Source: CAVYXK01 sp963708245
Lineage (GTDB): Bacteria; Pseudomonadota; Alphaproteobacteria; Acetobacterales; Acetobacteraceae
Length of the DNA stretch: 64,000 nt
Direction: 5' to 3'
Assembly: GCA_963708245.1 (NCBI GenBank)
Contig: OY970201.1
Location: 4,092,001 to 4,156,000 of the forward strand
Each line of letters begins with the position of its first letter. Position 1 is the stretch's first letter. Both the position numbers and the translations under genes were made by a program. Under the pieces are notes generated by a model, which did not search any database, was not told the origin of the DNA, and saw only the letters and a list, made by a program, of their open reading frames with translations. Of this stretch, positions 17,205-25,348 are shown one piece after another.

Positions 17205-17678
17205 ATGCCAACTCATGCCGAGCGCCAACTCGTTCCCTATCGGCCGGATCAGCTCTTCGATCTTGTTGCCGATATTGGTCGCTACCCGGAGTTCCTGCCC
17301 TGGTGCGTCGGCGCCCGCGTGCGCAGCCGGACCGAAACCGAGGTAGTGGCGGATCTGACCATCGGCTTTGGACCGTTTCGCGAAAGTTTCACGAGCCGCG
17401 TCACACTGGATCGGCCACGCCGCGTGCGCGTGCGTTACGAGCGGGGGCCGTTCCGATATCTTAATAACCAATGGGATTTCAACGCTCATCCGAATGGCAC
17501 GGAAGTCGGCTTTTTCGTGGATTTCGAGTTCCGCAGCCGGATTCTGCAGGCGGCCATCGGTGTCGTGTTCAATGAAGCCGTGCGTCGCATGGTGAACGCG
17601 TTCCACCGACGCGCTCGGCAGGTCTATGGGCCGCCGCGCGAGCCCTACGTCGCTACGCCGGTCGCCGCGAAGGGCTGA
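17205..17678 (+). CDS. RatA / COQ10-type START-domain protein
   Basis: The 157-residue START-like (SRPBCC) protein matches the coenzyme-Q-binding COQ10/RatA family: PYRPDQLFDLVADIGRYPEFLPWC at the N-terminus, and a C-terminal FEFRSRILQAAIGVVFNEAVRRMV helix. In alphaproteobacteria this gene commonly follows lipA, as here with zero spacing. COQ10 homologues bind ubiquinone and support respiration; the RatA name comes from reported ribosome anti-association activity in E. coli. A quinone-chaperone role seems likelier. Confidence 0.85.
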   Translation: MPTHAERQLVPYRPDQLFDLVADIGRYPEFLPWCVGARVRSRTETEVVADLTIGFGPFRESFTSRVTLDRPRRVRVRYERGPFRYLNNQWDFNAHPNGTEVGFFVDFEFRSRILQAAIGVVFNEAVRRMVNAFHRRARQVYGPPREPYVATPVAAKG

Positions 17679-17734
17679 CAGCGCCGGCTGGGCCTGCTTT
17701 GCTGCGTGGGCCGGCGATCCTCGAGAGGACCTCA

Positions 17735-18811
17735 ATGACCTACGCTCCTGTGCGCCCGGATGCGCTGCTGCCGCCGGTGCGGGTGAACCTTTACTCGGAC
17801 ACGCAGACCCGGCCGTCGGGCGCGATGAAGGCGGCCATGATGGAAGCCGAGGTGGGCGACGAACAGCATGGCGACGATCCTACTGTGCACGCGCTCTGCG
17901 ACCGGATGGCAGCGCTTCTCGGAAAAGAGGCGGCGGTCTTCCTGCCATCCGGCACCATGTGCAACGAAGTGGCGATCCTGACGCATTGCCGGCCGGGCGA
18001 CGAAGTGATCGCACATGAAACGGCTCATATTATCGCCGCCGAGGGCGGTGCGCCCGGGGCGTTGACTGGGGTTTCAGTGCTTGGGCTCAAAGGTGACCGC
18101 GGCCAGTTCGACGTCGAGACGCTGCGCGCCGCCTTCCGCGAGCGCCGTCGCAACTCGCCGCCGCAGACGCTGGTCGAGGTGGAACAGACCGCCAACCTCG
18201 GCGGCGGCTCGGTCTGGCCGATGACGAAGCTCGCTGCCGTGCTGGACGCCGCGCGCGAGCAGGGCATGGCGACGCATATGGACGGCGCGCGGCTGATGAA
18301 CGCGGTGGTCGCCGCCGGCGTCCCGGCGCACGAGATGGCGGCCGGCTGCGATTCAGTCTGGCTCGACTTCACCAAGGGGCTCGGTGCACCGCTCGGCGCG
18401 GTGTTGTGCGGGTCGACCGCGTTTATCGACGAGGTTTGGCGATGGAAGCAGCGACTCGGCGGTTCGCTTCGCCAAGCCGGGCTGTGTGCTGCCGGCTGTC
18501 TCTACGCGCTCGACCACAATATCGACCGGCTGGCAGAGGACCATGCCAATGCTAGGGCGCTTGCCCGCGGGCTGGCGCAGATTCCGGGGATCGTCGTGGA
18601 GGAGCCGGAGACCAACCTGGTGTTTTTCGACACCTCCGGCACCGGCCTCACCGCCGACGAGCTCGCGCGCCGCATCCGCCGCGAGGGGATTCAGCTTTCG
18701 ACCATGGGGCGAAATCGCGCACGTGCCTGTACCCATCTCGACGTGGATCGCGAGGGGATCGAACTGGCGGTTCAGATCATCCGGCACGCCGTCGATCAAG
18801 GACGCGATTAA
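17735..18811 (+). CDS. ltaE: Low-specificity threonine aldolase
   Basis: The 358-residue PLP enzyme cleaves L-threonine or L-allo-threonine to glycine and acetaldehyde. It shows LYSDTQTRPSGAMKAAM, GDDPTVHALCDRMAALLGKEAAVFLPSGTMCN, HMDGARLMNA and the PLP lysine in DFTKGLGAP. The ATG at 17735 has a GAGAGG ribosome-binding site; the longer frame from 17699 is not supported. Confidence 0.88.
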   Translation: MTYAPVRPDALLPPVRVNLYSDTQTRPSGAMKAAMMEAEVGDEQHGDDPTVHALCDRMAALLGKEAAVFLPSGTMCNEVAILTHCRPGDEVIAHETAHIIAAEGGAPGALTGVSVLGLKGDRGQFDVETLRAAFRERRRNSPPQTLVEVEQTANLGGGSVWPMTKLAAVLDAAREQGMATHMDGARLMNAVVAAGVPAHEMAAGCDSVWLDFTKGLGAPLGAVLCGSTAFIDEVWRWKQRLGGSLRQAGLCAAGCLYALDHNIDRLAEDHANARALARGLAQIPGIVVEEPETNLVFFDTSGTGLTADELARRIRREGIQLSTMGRNRARACTHLDVDREGIELAVQIIRHAVDQGRD

Positions 18812-18870
18812 CCGCCGGGTGACCGGCGTGCGGTAAGCGGGGGTCCGCGCTTCATCGAAAGGGACCCTCA

Positions 18871-19164
18871 ATGCGCATCCACTTAGCCCTGGTCTTGCCC
18901 GCGCTACTCGCCATCCAGGCTCCGGCGCACGCAGCGCAACGCATGACGCTGCATCAGCGATTCGAACAGGCGAACACAACTCACGACGGGCACCTCACTG
19001 AGGAACAAGCGAAACTCGGCATGAAATCGGTGGCGCGTCATTTCGACGCGATCGATAAGGACCACAAAGGCTATGTGACTGAGGAAGACATCCACGCCTA
19101 CTACAAAGGCCTGCGTGCTGCGCATCACCCCGCTCCGGACGCGGCCGCGCCGGCGAAAGGTTGA
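18871..19164 (+). CDS. Periplasmic EF-hand protein
   Basis: The 97-residue protein has a signal peptide (MRIHLALVLPALLAIQAPAHA) and then two EF-hand-like loops. The first (NTTHDGHLTEEQ) lacks the leading Asp; the second (DKDHKGYVTEED) has a near-canonical Asp-x-Asp-x-Lys-Gly ligand pattern. The tail is Ala/Pro-rich. It probably binds Ca2+ or acts structurally in the periplasm; specific role unknown. Confidence 0.8.
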   Translation: MRIHLALVLPALLAIQAPAHAAQRMTLHQRFEQANTTHDGHLTEEQAKLGMKSVARHFDAIDKDHKGYVTEEDIHAYYKGLRAAHHPAPDAAAPAKG

Positions 19165-19218
19165 TACCGGGCAACTCCCCACCCTCATGGTCGGCAAAGG
19201 CCGGCCAGGAGGGGGGAG

Positions 19219-20751
19219 CTACGCCGCCCGCCTCCAACGCGTCAGCATCGACCTAGCCGCCTCCACCTCCCTGCCGGTAACGACCAGCGGCGCACAGCCC
19301 TGCGCCTCCCAGCGCAGCGTGGCGAAGTCCGCATAGAGCGCCACCACGCCCCCGCCATTGGCGAAATTCGCCCGGTCCCCCGCCTCCAGATAACTCTCCG
19401 CCGCCAGCCCCTCGGCCAGCAGCACCGCATGCCGTGGCAACTCCACGTGGTAGTACGTGACCTCCTCGCAGGCCACCTGCACGATCGCCGCCTCGTCGAT
19501 CAGGTGCTTCACCGGGATCAGCACGCCTTCCAGAAACAGCGCATGGTCGGGGGAGAGGAACACATCCCGCCCCGGCCGCCCCGGCCCGAACGCCCCCGCC
19601 GCGACCCGCACCGGCCAGACCGAGCGTGGCCTCGGATGCCGCCGACACACCACGTGCCGCCGCCCCACCCACACCACCGGCACCCAGCCCTCATCCCCCA
19701 GCACGCGCACCCGATCGCCCGGACGCAGCGCCTCCACCGCCACCTCGCCCCGCTCCGCCGCGATCCGCGTGCCGGCGGCAAAGCACGGCGGATCGCCGAT
19801 GGTGCCGTTGCTCACCACCTCCAGCGCCGCCAGATCGCCTGCTGTGATCCCCGCCGACACCGCCAGCGTGCCCAGCACGCCCCCGCTCTGCCCCGCCCCG
19901 GCATACAGCGTCAGCGCTCCGTCCGACCCGCCGACCCCCGCCGCATACGCGTCGCTCCCCACCGTGGTGCCCGCCAGCACGATCGAGTCCAGCGTGCCGA
20001 ACGTGTCCAGCACGCCGCCGAACGTGCCGAGCGTGCCGATGGTCAGCGCCGCCGCCACCGTGTCGTTGTTGAACGACACCTGCTCGGTATCCGCCACCGA
20101 GCCGGCATTGACCACGAGGTCGCCGCCGTCATCCACCGCCAACGTGCCGGTGCCATTGATCAGCACCCCGACATTCATCTCGTAGGTGCCGCTCTGGGCG
20201 TAATACACCCCGTCATTGGTCAGCGTGTCGGTGACATCGAGCGTGCCGGCGCCCCCGACGGTGCCGTGGTTGGTGAGGTTGGCGGGGTCGATCACCCCGC
20301 CGAACTGCGTCAGTTGCCCGCTCGCCCCGATGTTGAGATTGCCGGCCACCGACAGCGTGGTGTTGCCCACGCCCATGATCAGCACGCCGGTGCCAGCCTC
20401 GCCGATGTCGAGATCGCCGGAGAGGGAGAGGGTGCTGTTCGGGCCCTCGATGTCGACCACGCCGGAGGCGCCGGCATCGAGGCCGATGGTGCCGGAGGCG
20501 GCGGCGATGGTGGCGCCGTTGCTGATCGCCACGTCGCCGATGCCGGCGGCGCCGACCAGGAACTGGGTGCTGAGGGAGAGCAGGCTGGCGGTGCCGGAGA
20601 CGGAGAGGTCGCCGACCCCGCTGGTGGTATTGCCCAGCGTCAGGTCGGTGGCGCTGACGCTGCCGCCGGCGGTGATGGCGAGCGAGCCGGCGGCGAGGTC
20701 GCCGACCACCAAGCTGCCACCGATGCTCCAGGTGGAGTTGGGGCCGGTCAC
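19219..20751 (-). CDS. Hint-domain beta-repeat protein, C-terminal part (frameshifted from upstream ORF)
   Basis: About 510 residues. The first two thirds continue Gly/Ser/Thr-rich beta-strand repeats (SNGATIAAASGTIGLDAGAS style). The last 190 residues are a Hint-type domain: CFAAGTRIAAERGEVAVEAL with the catalytic Cys, GDRVRVLGDEGWVPVVWVG, and SPDHALFLEGVLIPVKHL with the His. Hint domains can self-cleave. The apparent ATG at 20751 (MTGPNSTWSI) lies in the middle of a repeat, so it is probably not a true start but the continuation of the frame that ends at 20748. Confidence 0.75.
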   Translation of the reverse strand: MTGPNSTWSIGGSLVVGDLAAGSLAITAGGSVSATDLTLGNTTSGVGDLSVSGTASLLSLSTQFLVGAAGIGDVAISNGATIAAASGTIGLDAGASGVVDIEGPNSTLSLSGDLDIGEAGTGVLIMGVGNTTLSVAGNLNIGASGQLTQFGGVIDPANLTNHGTVGGAGTLDVTDTLTNDGVYYAQSGTYEMNVGVLINGTGTLAVDDGGDLVVNAGSVADTEQVSFNNDTVAAALTIGTLGTFGGVLDTFGTLDSIVLAGTTVGSDAYAAGVGGSDGALTLYAGAGQSGGVLGTLAVSAGITAGDLAALEVVSNGTIGDPPCFAAGTRIAAERGEVAVEALRPGDRVRVLGDEGWVPVVWVGRRHVVCRRHPRPRSVWPVRVAAGAFGPGRPGRDVFLSPDHALFLEGVLIPVKHLIDEAAIVQVACEEVTYYHVELPRHAVLLAEGLAAESYLEAGDRANFANGGGVVALYADFATLRWEAQGCAPLVVTGREVEAARSMLTRWRRAA

Positions 20752-22763
20752 TGTCGCCGAGGAGCCATCGCTGCCGGGGTGTCGGCGGCGATGTCGGCGG
20801 CTGGGCCGGTGGCGCCGCCGGTCAGGCTGGTGCTGACCAGCCCGCCGGCGGTGACGAACAGGGCGCCGAGCCCGCCCGGCTGCGGCGTACCGCCGGTCTC
20901 GATGCCGCTGCCGCCGATCACCAACGGGCCGGCGTTGTCGAGCATCGAGCCGGTGCCGGTCACCGTGACGTTGCCCGACCCGCCGGTTGCCGTGCCGAGC
21001 GCCAAGCCGCCGGCCGCCGCCGTGCCGCCGGTGGAGGAGAACGTCCCCGCATTCTCGACCACTAGGCTGCCGCTGCCGGCTACGCCGAGGGAGAGTGGAT
21101 TCCCACCGGCCTCGAAAACGGCAGACGTGCCGCTGACGGTGATCGAACCACTGGCACCTGAATTGACGCCGAGCTCTATCGCTGATGTGTCCGGAACACC
21201 GGTCAACGCCAGCGTGCCGCCCGCAAGCACCTCGATATCGCCGCTCGTCCCGGCGCCGTCGCCGACAAGCAGCGAGCCGGAAGTACTGACATTTCCTTCG
21301 CTCTCGACCGTGATCGCGCCGCTGCCATCGAGCGACTCTCCGACGACGATTCCCGAGACGGCGCTGACGCTGCCATCGTTGCTGACAGTGAGTGCGCCGC
21401 TGCCCTCATCGCCGACCGCCAGCGTGCCCAGCGTTTCCCAAGTCGTGCCAGTGCCGCCCACCGTCACCGCCCCGGAATTTCCGGATGCGCTGCCGATCTG
21501 GTCTGCCTCGGCGGAGAGGCCGTCCAGCGTTGCCCCATTGGTCAGCGTAAGTGTCCCGCTGGGCACCCCGACGAGTACGTTCAAGGTGTAGTCGAGATCC
21601 GCCCCGTTCAGGACCCATGGAGTTGCACCAGCGAATTCGAGCTCGCCCGCGGTGCCGGTGCCGGTGATGGTCCCGGATGCGACATTGGAGGTGAAATCCG
21701 CGAAGTCGTTAGCGCCCGGGTCGGCGGCCGGTGTCCAATTGCTCGCTGTGCCGAAATCCGTACTGGCTCCCTGCGGATCCCAGGTGAAAAGGCGATCCTG
21801 CAGCGTGATCGAGCCGCGGTCGGCACTGATGCTGAAGCTGGTGCCGGCATCCGGCGCTCGTGAGAAATTGCTGAAGACATACGGCCCACCCGAGGTGGTG
21901 ATGGTCAGCGTGGTCCCGCTGAGGACCGCACTGTCGATCGTGATGCCATTGCCAAAGGCAATTGTGTCGAGGTCCTGAAAATTCACGATCGGCTGGCTGA
22001 ATCCACTCCCGGGCGTGCCGAGGATCAATGTCTCGGGGGCCCCGGTGCTGAACAGGATCGTTTGGCCGCTGACTGGCCCCTCCAGATCAAGGGTGCCGCC
22101 GCTGCCGATCACCAGCGTGCCTGTACCGCCGACGCTGCCGGAGACCTCCAGCGCACCGCCCGTCGAGGTTGCGACGGTACCGCTGTTCGAAGTGGCGATC
22201 GTGCCGTCGTTCACCACCGCGGCCTCGATCGTTCCGTCCGCGGTGAGCACCTGGCCACTGCCGAGATTGACGGCTCCGGAGGCTGCGTTGCTGCCGGGCG
22301 TGCCGATATCGAGCGCCCCGCCGGACGCGACCGCTACCCTGCCCCCGGCGTCAACGGCAAATGCCGCGTTGGTGCCGACCGTGACGGCGATCGTGTTCCC
22401 GGCAGCTACGGTGATCAGGCCGTCGTTGATGAACTGACCGGCGCCCGCGCTGCCAGTGGCGTACTGCTGCACCTCGATTGTGAAGACACTGCCCGCGGCT
22501 GCGTCGGCGGCGACCGTGCCGGCGTTGATGAACGTGCCGAGCGTCTCCAGAAGGGTGTTTTCCGAGGCGGTCTCGCCGGGCGCCTGGCTGGCGAGCAGGC
22601 TGACCTCGTCGAGACTCGGACTTTGTGCGGTCACCAGCGAGTCGCCGCTGAAAATGACGGCTGCCACCGGTCCGGTGGTGCTGCCAATCTCGATTGTCTG
22701 GTCTTGCAGCTTGACGTCGAACGGCTCGGTGATGGTGGTCCCAGTATTGATGATCGTGCTCAT
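20748..22763 (-). CDS. Beta-repeat surface protein, N-terminal part (frameshifted)
   Basis: About 671 residues, starting MSTIINTGTTITEPFDV after a GGAG ribosome-binding site. It is built from repeats of short beta strands (GGTGTLVIGSGGTLDLEG, GSLVVENAGTFSSTGG) typical of adhesin or S-layer-like secreted proteins; no N-terminal signal peptide is evident, which fits type I-like secretion of Hint proteins. The frame stops at 20748 inside a repeat. Supplying one base near 20755-20766 joins it to the downstream frame as AMAPSATVTGPNSTWS, giving one protein of about 1180 residues. Base errors and a real mutation are equally possible. Confidence 0.75.
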   Translation of the reverse strand: MSTIINTGTTITEPFDVKLQDQTIEIGSTTGPVAAVIFSGDSLVTAQSPSLDEVSLLASQAPGETASENTLLETLGTFINAGTVAADAAAGSVFTIEVQQYATGSAGAGQFINDGLITVAAGNTIAVTVGTNAAFAVDAGGRVAVASGGALDIGTPGSNAASGAVNLGSGQVLTADGTIEAAVVNDGTIATSNSGTVATSTGGALEVSGSVGGTGTLVIGSGGTLDLEGPVSGQTILFSTGAPETLILGTPGSGFSQPIVNFQDLDTIAFGNGITIDSAVLSGTTLTITTSGGPYVFSNFSRAPDAGTSFSISADRGSITLQDRLFTWDPQGASTDFGTASNWTPAADPGANDFADFTSNVASGTITGTGTAGELEFAGATPWVLNGADLDYTLNVLVGVPSGTLTLTNGATLDGLSAEADQIGSASGNSGAVTVGGTGTTWETLGTLAVGDEGSGALTVSNDGSVSAVSGIVVGESLDGSGAITVESEGNVSTSGSLLVGDGAGTSGDIEVLAGGTLALTGVPDTSAIELGVNSGASGSITVSGTSAVFEAGGNPLSLGVAGSGSLVVENAGTFSSTGGTAAAGGLALGTATGGSGNVTVTGTGSMLDNAGPLVIGGSGIETGGTPQPGGLGALFVTAGGLVSTSLTGGATGPAADIAADTPAAMAPRRQ

Positions 22764-23077
22764 CGGAGGCTCCGCCGCGATTCAGCCGGATGGTTCCCCG
22801 AGACGCCGCAACTCGTCCGGAGAGGCGCAGGAGCCCTCTCTAGCTGCATTGTGTTAACAAGCTCTGCGCGCGATGTGGCGAAGGGCTCAACCCTTTCTCA
22901 AGGGAAATGCATCGCAGCCGGGGGTACTGCCCGCTCTGACGACTTGCACCGTCGGGCCGGTCTGCCGCAGAAAGCCTCGATGCACGGTTCGTCCCTCTGC
23001 GCTCGCCGCGCCGCCGTGGCTGCTTCCGGCTCCGCCGGAAGCAGCAGTATGCCCTCTCAGGAGGCCGCCCGACCCTC
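22764..23077. other. Divergent intergenic region of the Hint-protein gene and lptF
   Basis: No gene is seen in these 314 bases. They must hold the promoters of the minus-strand repeat protein and of the plus-strand lptFG operon. A short AT-richer stretch around 22845-22865 (GTGTTAACAAG) and a small AAGGG-CTCAA-CCCTT hairpin near 22882-22896 are the only visible structures. Confidence 0.4.
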
Positions 23078-24238
23078 ATGCGACCAGGCAAGCTGATCAC
23101 CCAACTCGACCGCTACGTCTTTCGCCAGCTTCTTTTCGCCCTTCTCGCCGTCACCGGCGGGCTGACGGCGCTGATCTGGCTGACCCAGTCGCTCCGATTC
23201 GTCGAGCTGGTGGTCAACCACGGGCTTTCCTTCGGCGTGTTCCTCGAGCTCACGGGCCTGTTGATCCCTAGCTTCGTCGCGGTGATTCTGCCGATCACCA
23301 CGTTCGTGGTGGTGCAGTTCGTCTATCAGCGGCTTGCCGGAGACCGGGAGCTGACGGTGATGCGCGCGGCCGGTCTGTCGCCCTTCGCCCTGTCGCGCCC
23401 GGCGCTGGCACTCGCCCTGCTGGTGATGGGCGCCTGTTATCTGCTGAATCTTGTGATCGTGCCGGCAAGCCTCAGGGAATTCCGGGAATTTCAGTGGGAG
23501 ATCCGCAACAAGGTCGTAGCTTTCCTGCTGCAGGAGGGCGTGTTCACGCAGGTCAGCGACGACGTGACCGTTTACGTCCGCTCGCGCGATCCGGCGGGCG
23601 ATTTGCGCGGGATCCTGGTTGATGACGGGCGCGACAAGCGGGCGCACGCGACCATCCTGGCCGAGAGCGGCCGGCTGATCCAGGGCCCGAACGGACCGCA
23701 GGTACTGCTGTTCAACGGCACGCGCCAGGAGATCGATCCAAAGACTGGTCGGCTCGATATGCTGACCTTCCGCGAGAATGTCCTCGACCTTGCGGATGCG
23801 ACGCACGGCGATGCGGCACGGGTGCCCGACATGTCCGAGGTACCGCTTGCCGCCTTGCTGCACCCACATCCGGCTAATCCGCAGGACGTCCCGAAATGGA
23901 TCGCCGAGGCACATAAGCGGTTGGCGACGCCGATCACCGCACTCTCTTACGCGATGGTGGCACTGGTCTCGGTGCTCACTGGCACGTTTCGTCGGCATGG
24001 CAGTCTGCTGCGCCCACTGGCCGGAGTCGGCGCAGTGGTGATGTTGCTGGCACTCGGGCTGCTATGTGACGATCTCGCAGCGCGCAACAATACGCTAGTG
24101 CCGCTGATGTGGATCCAGCCGATCCTGCCGGCCCTGGTGTGCGCCTGGCTGCTCTTTGGTCCGCAACTCCTCACACCTCTGCTCCGCCCGGCGATGCCGC
24201 TAGCCCCGAGCGCGGTCCGGCCCAGCACCATCTCATGA
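23078..24238 (+). CDS. lptF: LPS export ABC transporter permease LptF
   Basis: 386 residues with the YjgP/YjgQ layout: three N-terminal transmembrane helices (LDRYVFRQLLFALLAVTGG onward), a periplasmic beta-jellyroll (about residues 130-270) and three C-terminal helices. The GDRELTVMRAAGLSPF cytoplasmic coupling segment is characteristic. With LptG it forms the membrane part of the LptB2FG complex that extracts LPS from the inner membrane. It overlaps lptG by ATGA. Confidence 0.92.
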   Translation: MRPGKLITQLDRYVFRQLLFALLAVTGGLTALIWLTQSLRFVELVVNHGLSFGVFLELTGLLIPSFVAVILPITTFVVVQFVYQRLAGDRELTVMRAAGLSPFALSRPALALALLVMGACYLLNLVIVPASLREFREFQWEIRNKVVAFLLQEGVFTQVSDDVTVYVRSRDPAGDLRGILVDDGRDKRAHATILAESGRLIQGPNGPQVLLFNGTRQEIDPKTGRLDMLTFRENVLDLADATHGDAARVPDMSEVPLAALLHPHPANPQDVPKWIAEAHKRLATPITALSYAMVALVSVLTGTFRRHGSLLRPLAGVGAVVMLLALGLLCDDLAARNNTLVPLMWIQPILPALVCAWLLFGPQLLTPLLRPAMPLAPSAVRPSTIS

Positions 24239-25347
24239 CCCCTGCCGTCACTCTATCGATCTACATCTCCCGCCAGTTCACGACTGCCGTGCTGGCGATG
24301 CTGGCAGCGCTCAGCGGGCTTGTCTCGCTGTTCGACTTCATCGAGCTGCTTCGCCGTTCCGCTTCACATCCCGATGCGACGTTCGGCCTTGTCGGCGAAA
24401 TCGCAGCGCTGCGACTGCCCTATATCTCCATGGAGGTATTGCCGTTCGCCACCCTGCTCGGGGGCATGCTGGCGTTCTGGCGGCTCACCCGCTCGTCCGA
24501 GCTGATCGTCGCCCGGGCAGCCGGCGTATCGGCCTGGGAATTCCTGGCTGCTCCGGTGGCCTCGGCGCTGCTGCTCGGCGGTTTCGCGACCGCAGTGATC
24601 AGCCCGGTCTCTTCCGCGATGTTTGCTCGCGCCGAGACGCTGACGAACGCCTTCCTGAGCCCTGATGGCGGGCCGCTCGCCCTGACCAACGGTCAGCTCT
24701 GGCTGCGCCAGGCGGATCGCGGCCTCACCGCGCATGGTGTGGCAATCGTGCATGCGAACGACGTGGCGTTGCAGCACAAGACGCTGACGGCGAATGCGGT
24801 GACGGTGTTTCGCCTGAACGGTGTCGACCAGCTTCTAAGCCGCATCGAAGCCGGCCACGTGCGCCTGGCGGGGGGAGACTGGACGCTCGAGGACGCGCGC
24901 GTGATTCGCCCGGACGCCATGCCGGACCCGCCGCGGACCATCGTTCTACCCACCGATCTCACCGTGGCGCGCGTGCAGGAAAGCTTCGCCTCTCCCGACA
25001 CGCTCTCGGTTTGGGAGCTGCCCGGCTTCATCCGCCTGCTCAACCGTTCTGGATTTTCCTCGATCCGCCACCGGTTGCATTTCCAGGCTCTGCTGGCATT
25101 GCCGCTGCTGTCGGCCACCATGGCGCTGGTTGCAGCCGGATTCTCGATGCGCCCGGCGCGGCGTGGCGGCGTGGCGCGCATGATCGGCAGCGGCGTGGCG
25201 GCCGGCTTCGCCCTGTTCATGATCTCTAAGATGGCCGAGGAGTTCGGCCAGTCAGGTGCGATTCCTGTCATGCTGGCGGCGTGGGTCCCGGCCGCTGCCG
25301 GCATGATGCTGGCGGTCGCCCTGCTGTTGCACATGGAAGACGGGTAG
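24235..25347 (+). CDS. lptG: LPS export ABC transporter permease LptG
   Basis: 370 residues with the same six-helix plus jellyroll architecture as LptF: LSIYISRQFTTAVLAMLAAL at the N-terminus and the coupling segment SSELIVARAAGVSAWEF. It is translationally coupled to lptF at 24235-24238 and followed one base after its stop by the GTG that opens the lptD frame. Confidence 0.92.
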   Translation: MTPAVTLSIYISRQFTTAVLAMLAALSGLVSLFDFIELLRRSASHPDATFGLVGEIAALRLPYISMEVLPFATLLGGMLAFWRLTRSSELIVARAAGVSAWEFLAAPVASALLLGGFATAVISPVSSAMFARAETLTNAFLSPDGGPLALTNGQLWLRQADRGLTAHGVAIVHANDVALQHKTLTANAVTVFRLNGVDQLLSRIEAGHVRLAGGDWTLEDARVIRPDAMPDPPRTIVLPTDLTVARVQESFASPDTLSVWELPGFIRLLNRSGFSSIRHRLHFQALLALPLLSATMALVAAGFSMRPARRGGVARMIGSGVAAGFALFMISKMAEEFGQSGAIPVMLAAWVPAAAGMMLAVALLLHMEDG

Positions 25348-25348
25348 T

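Noticed and set aside
19429..22437. Very long plus-strand open frames opposite the Hint-domain protein
   Set aside because: Shadow frames created by the GC-rich, repeat-biased coding strand; translations are low-complexity Pro/Arg/Ala without domains.
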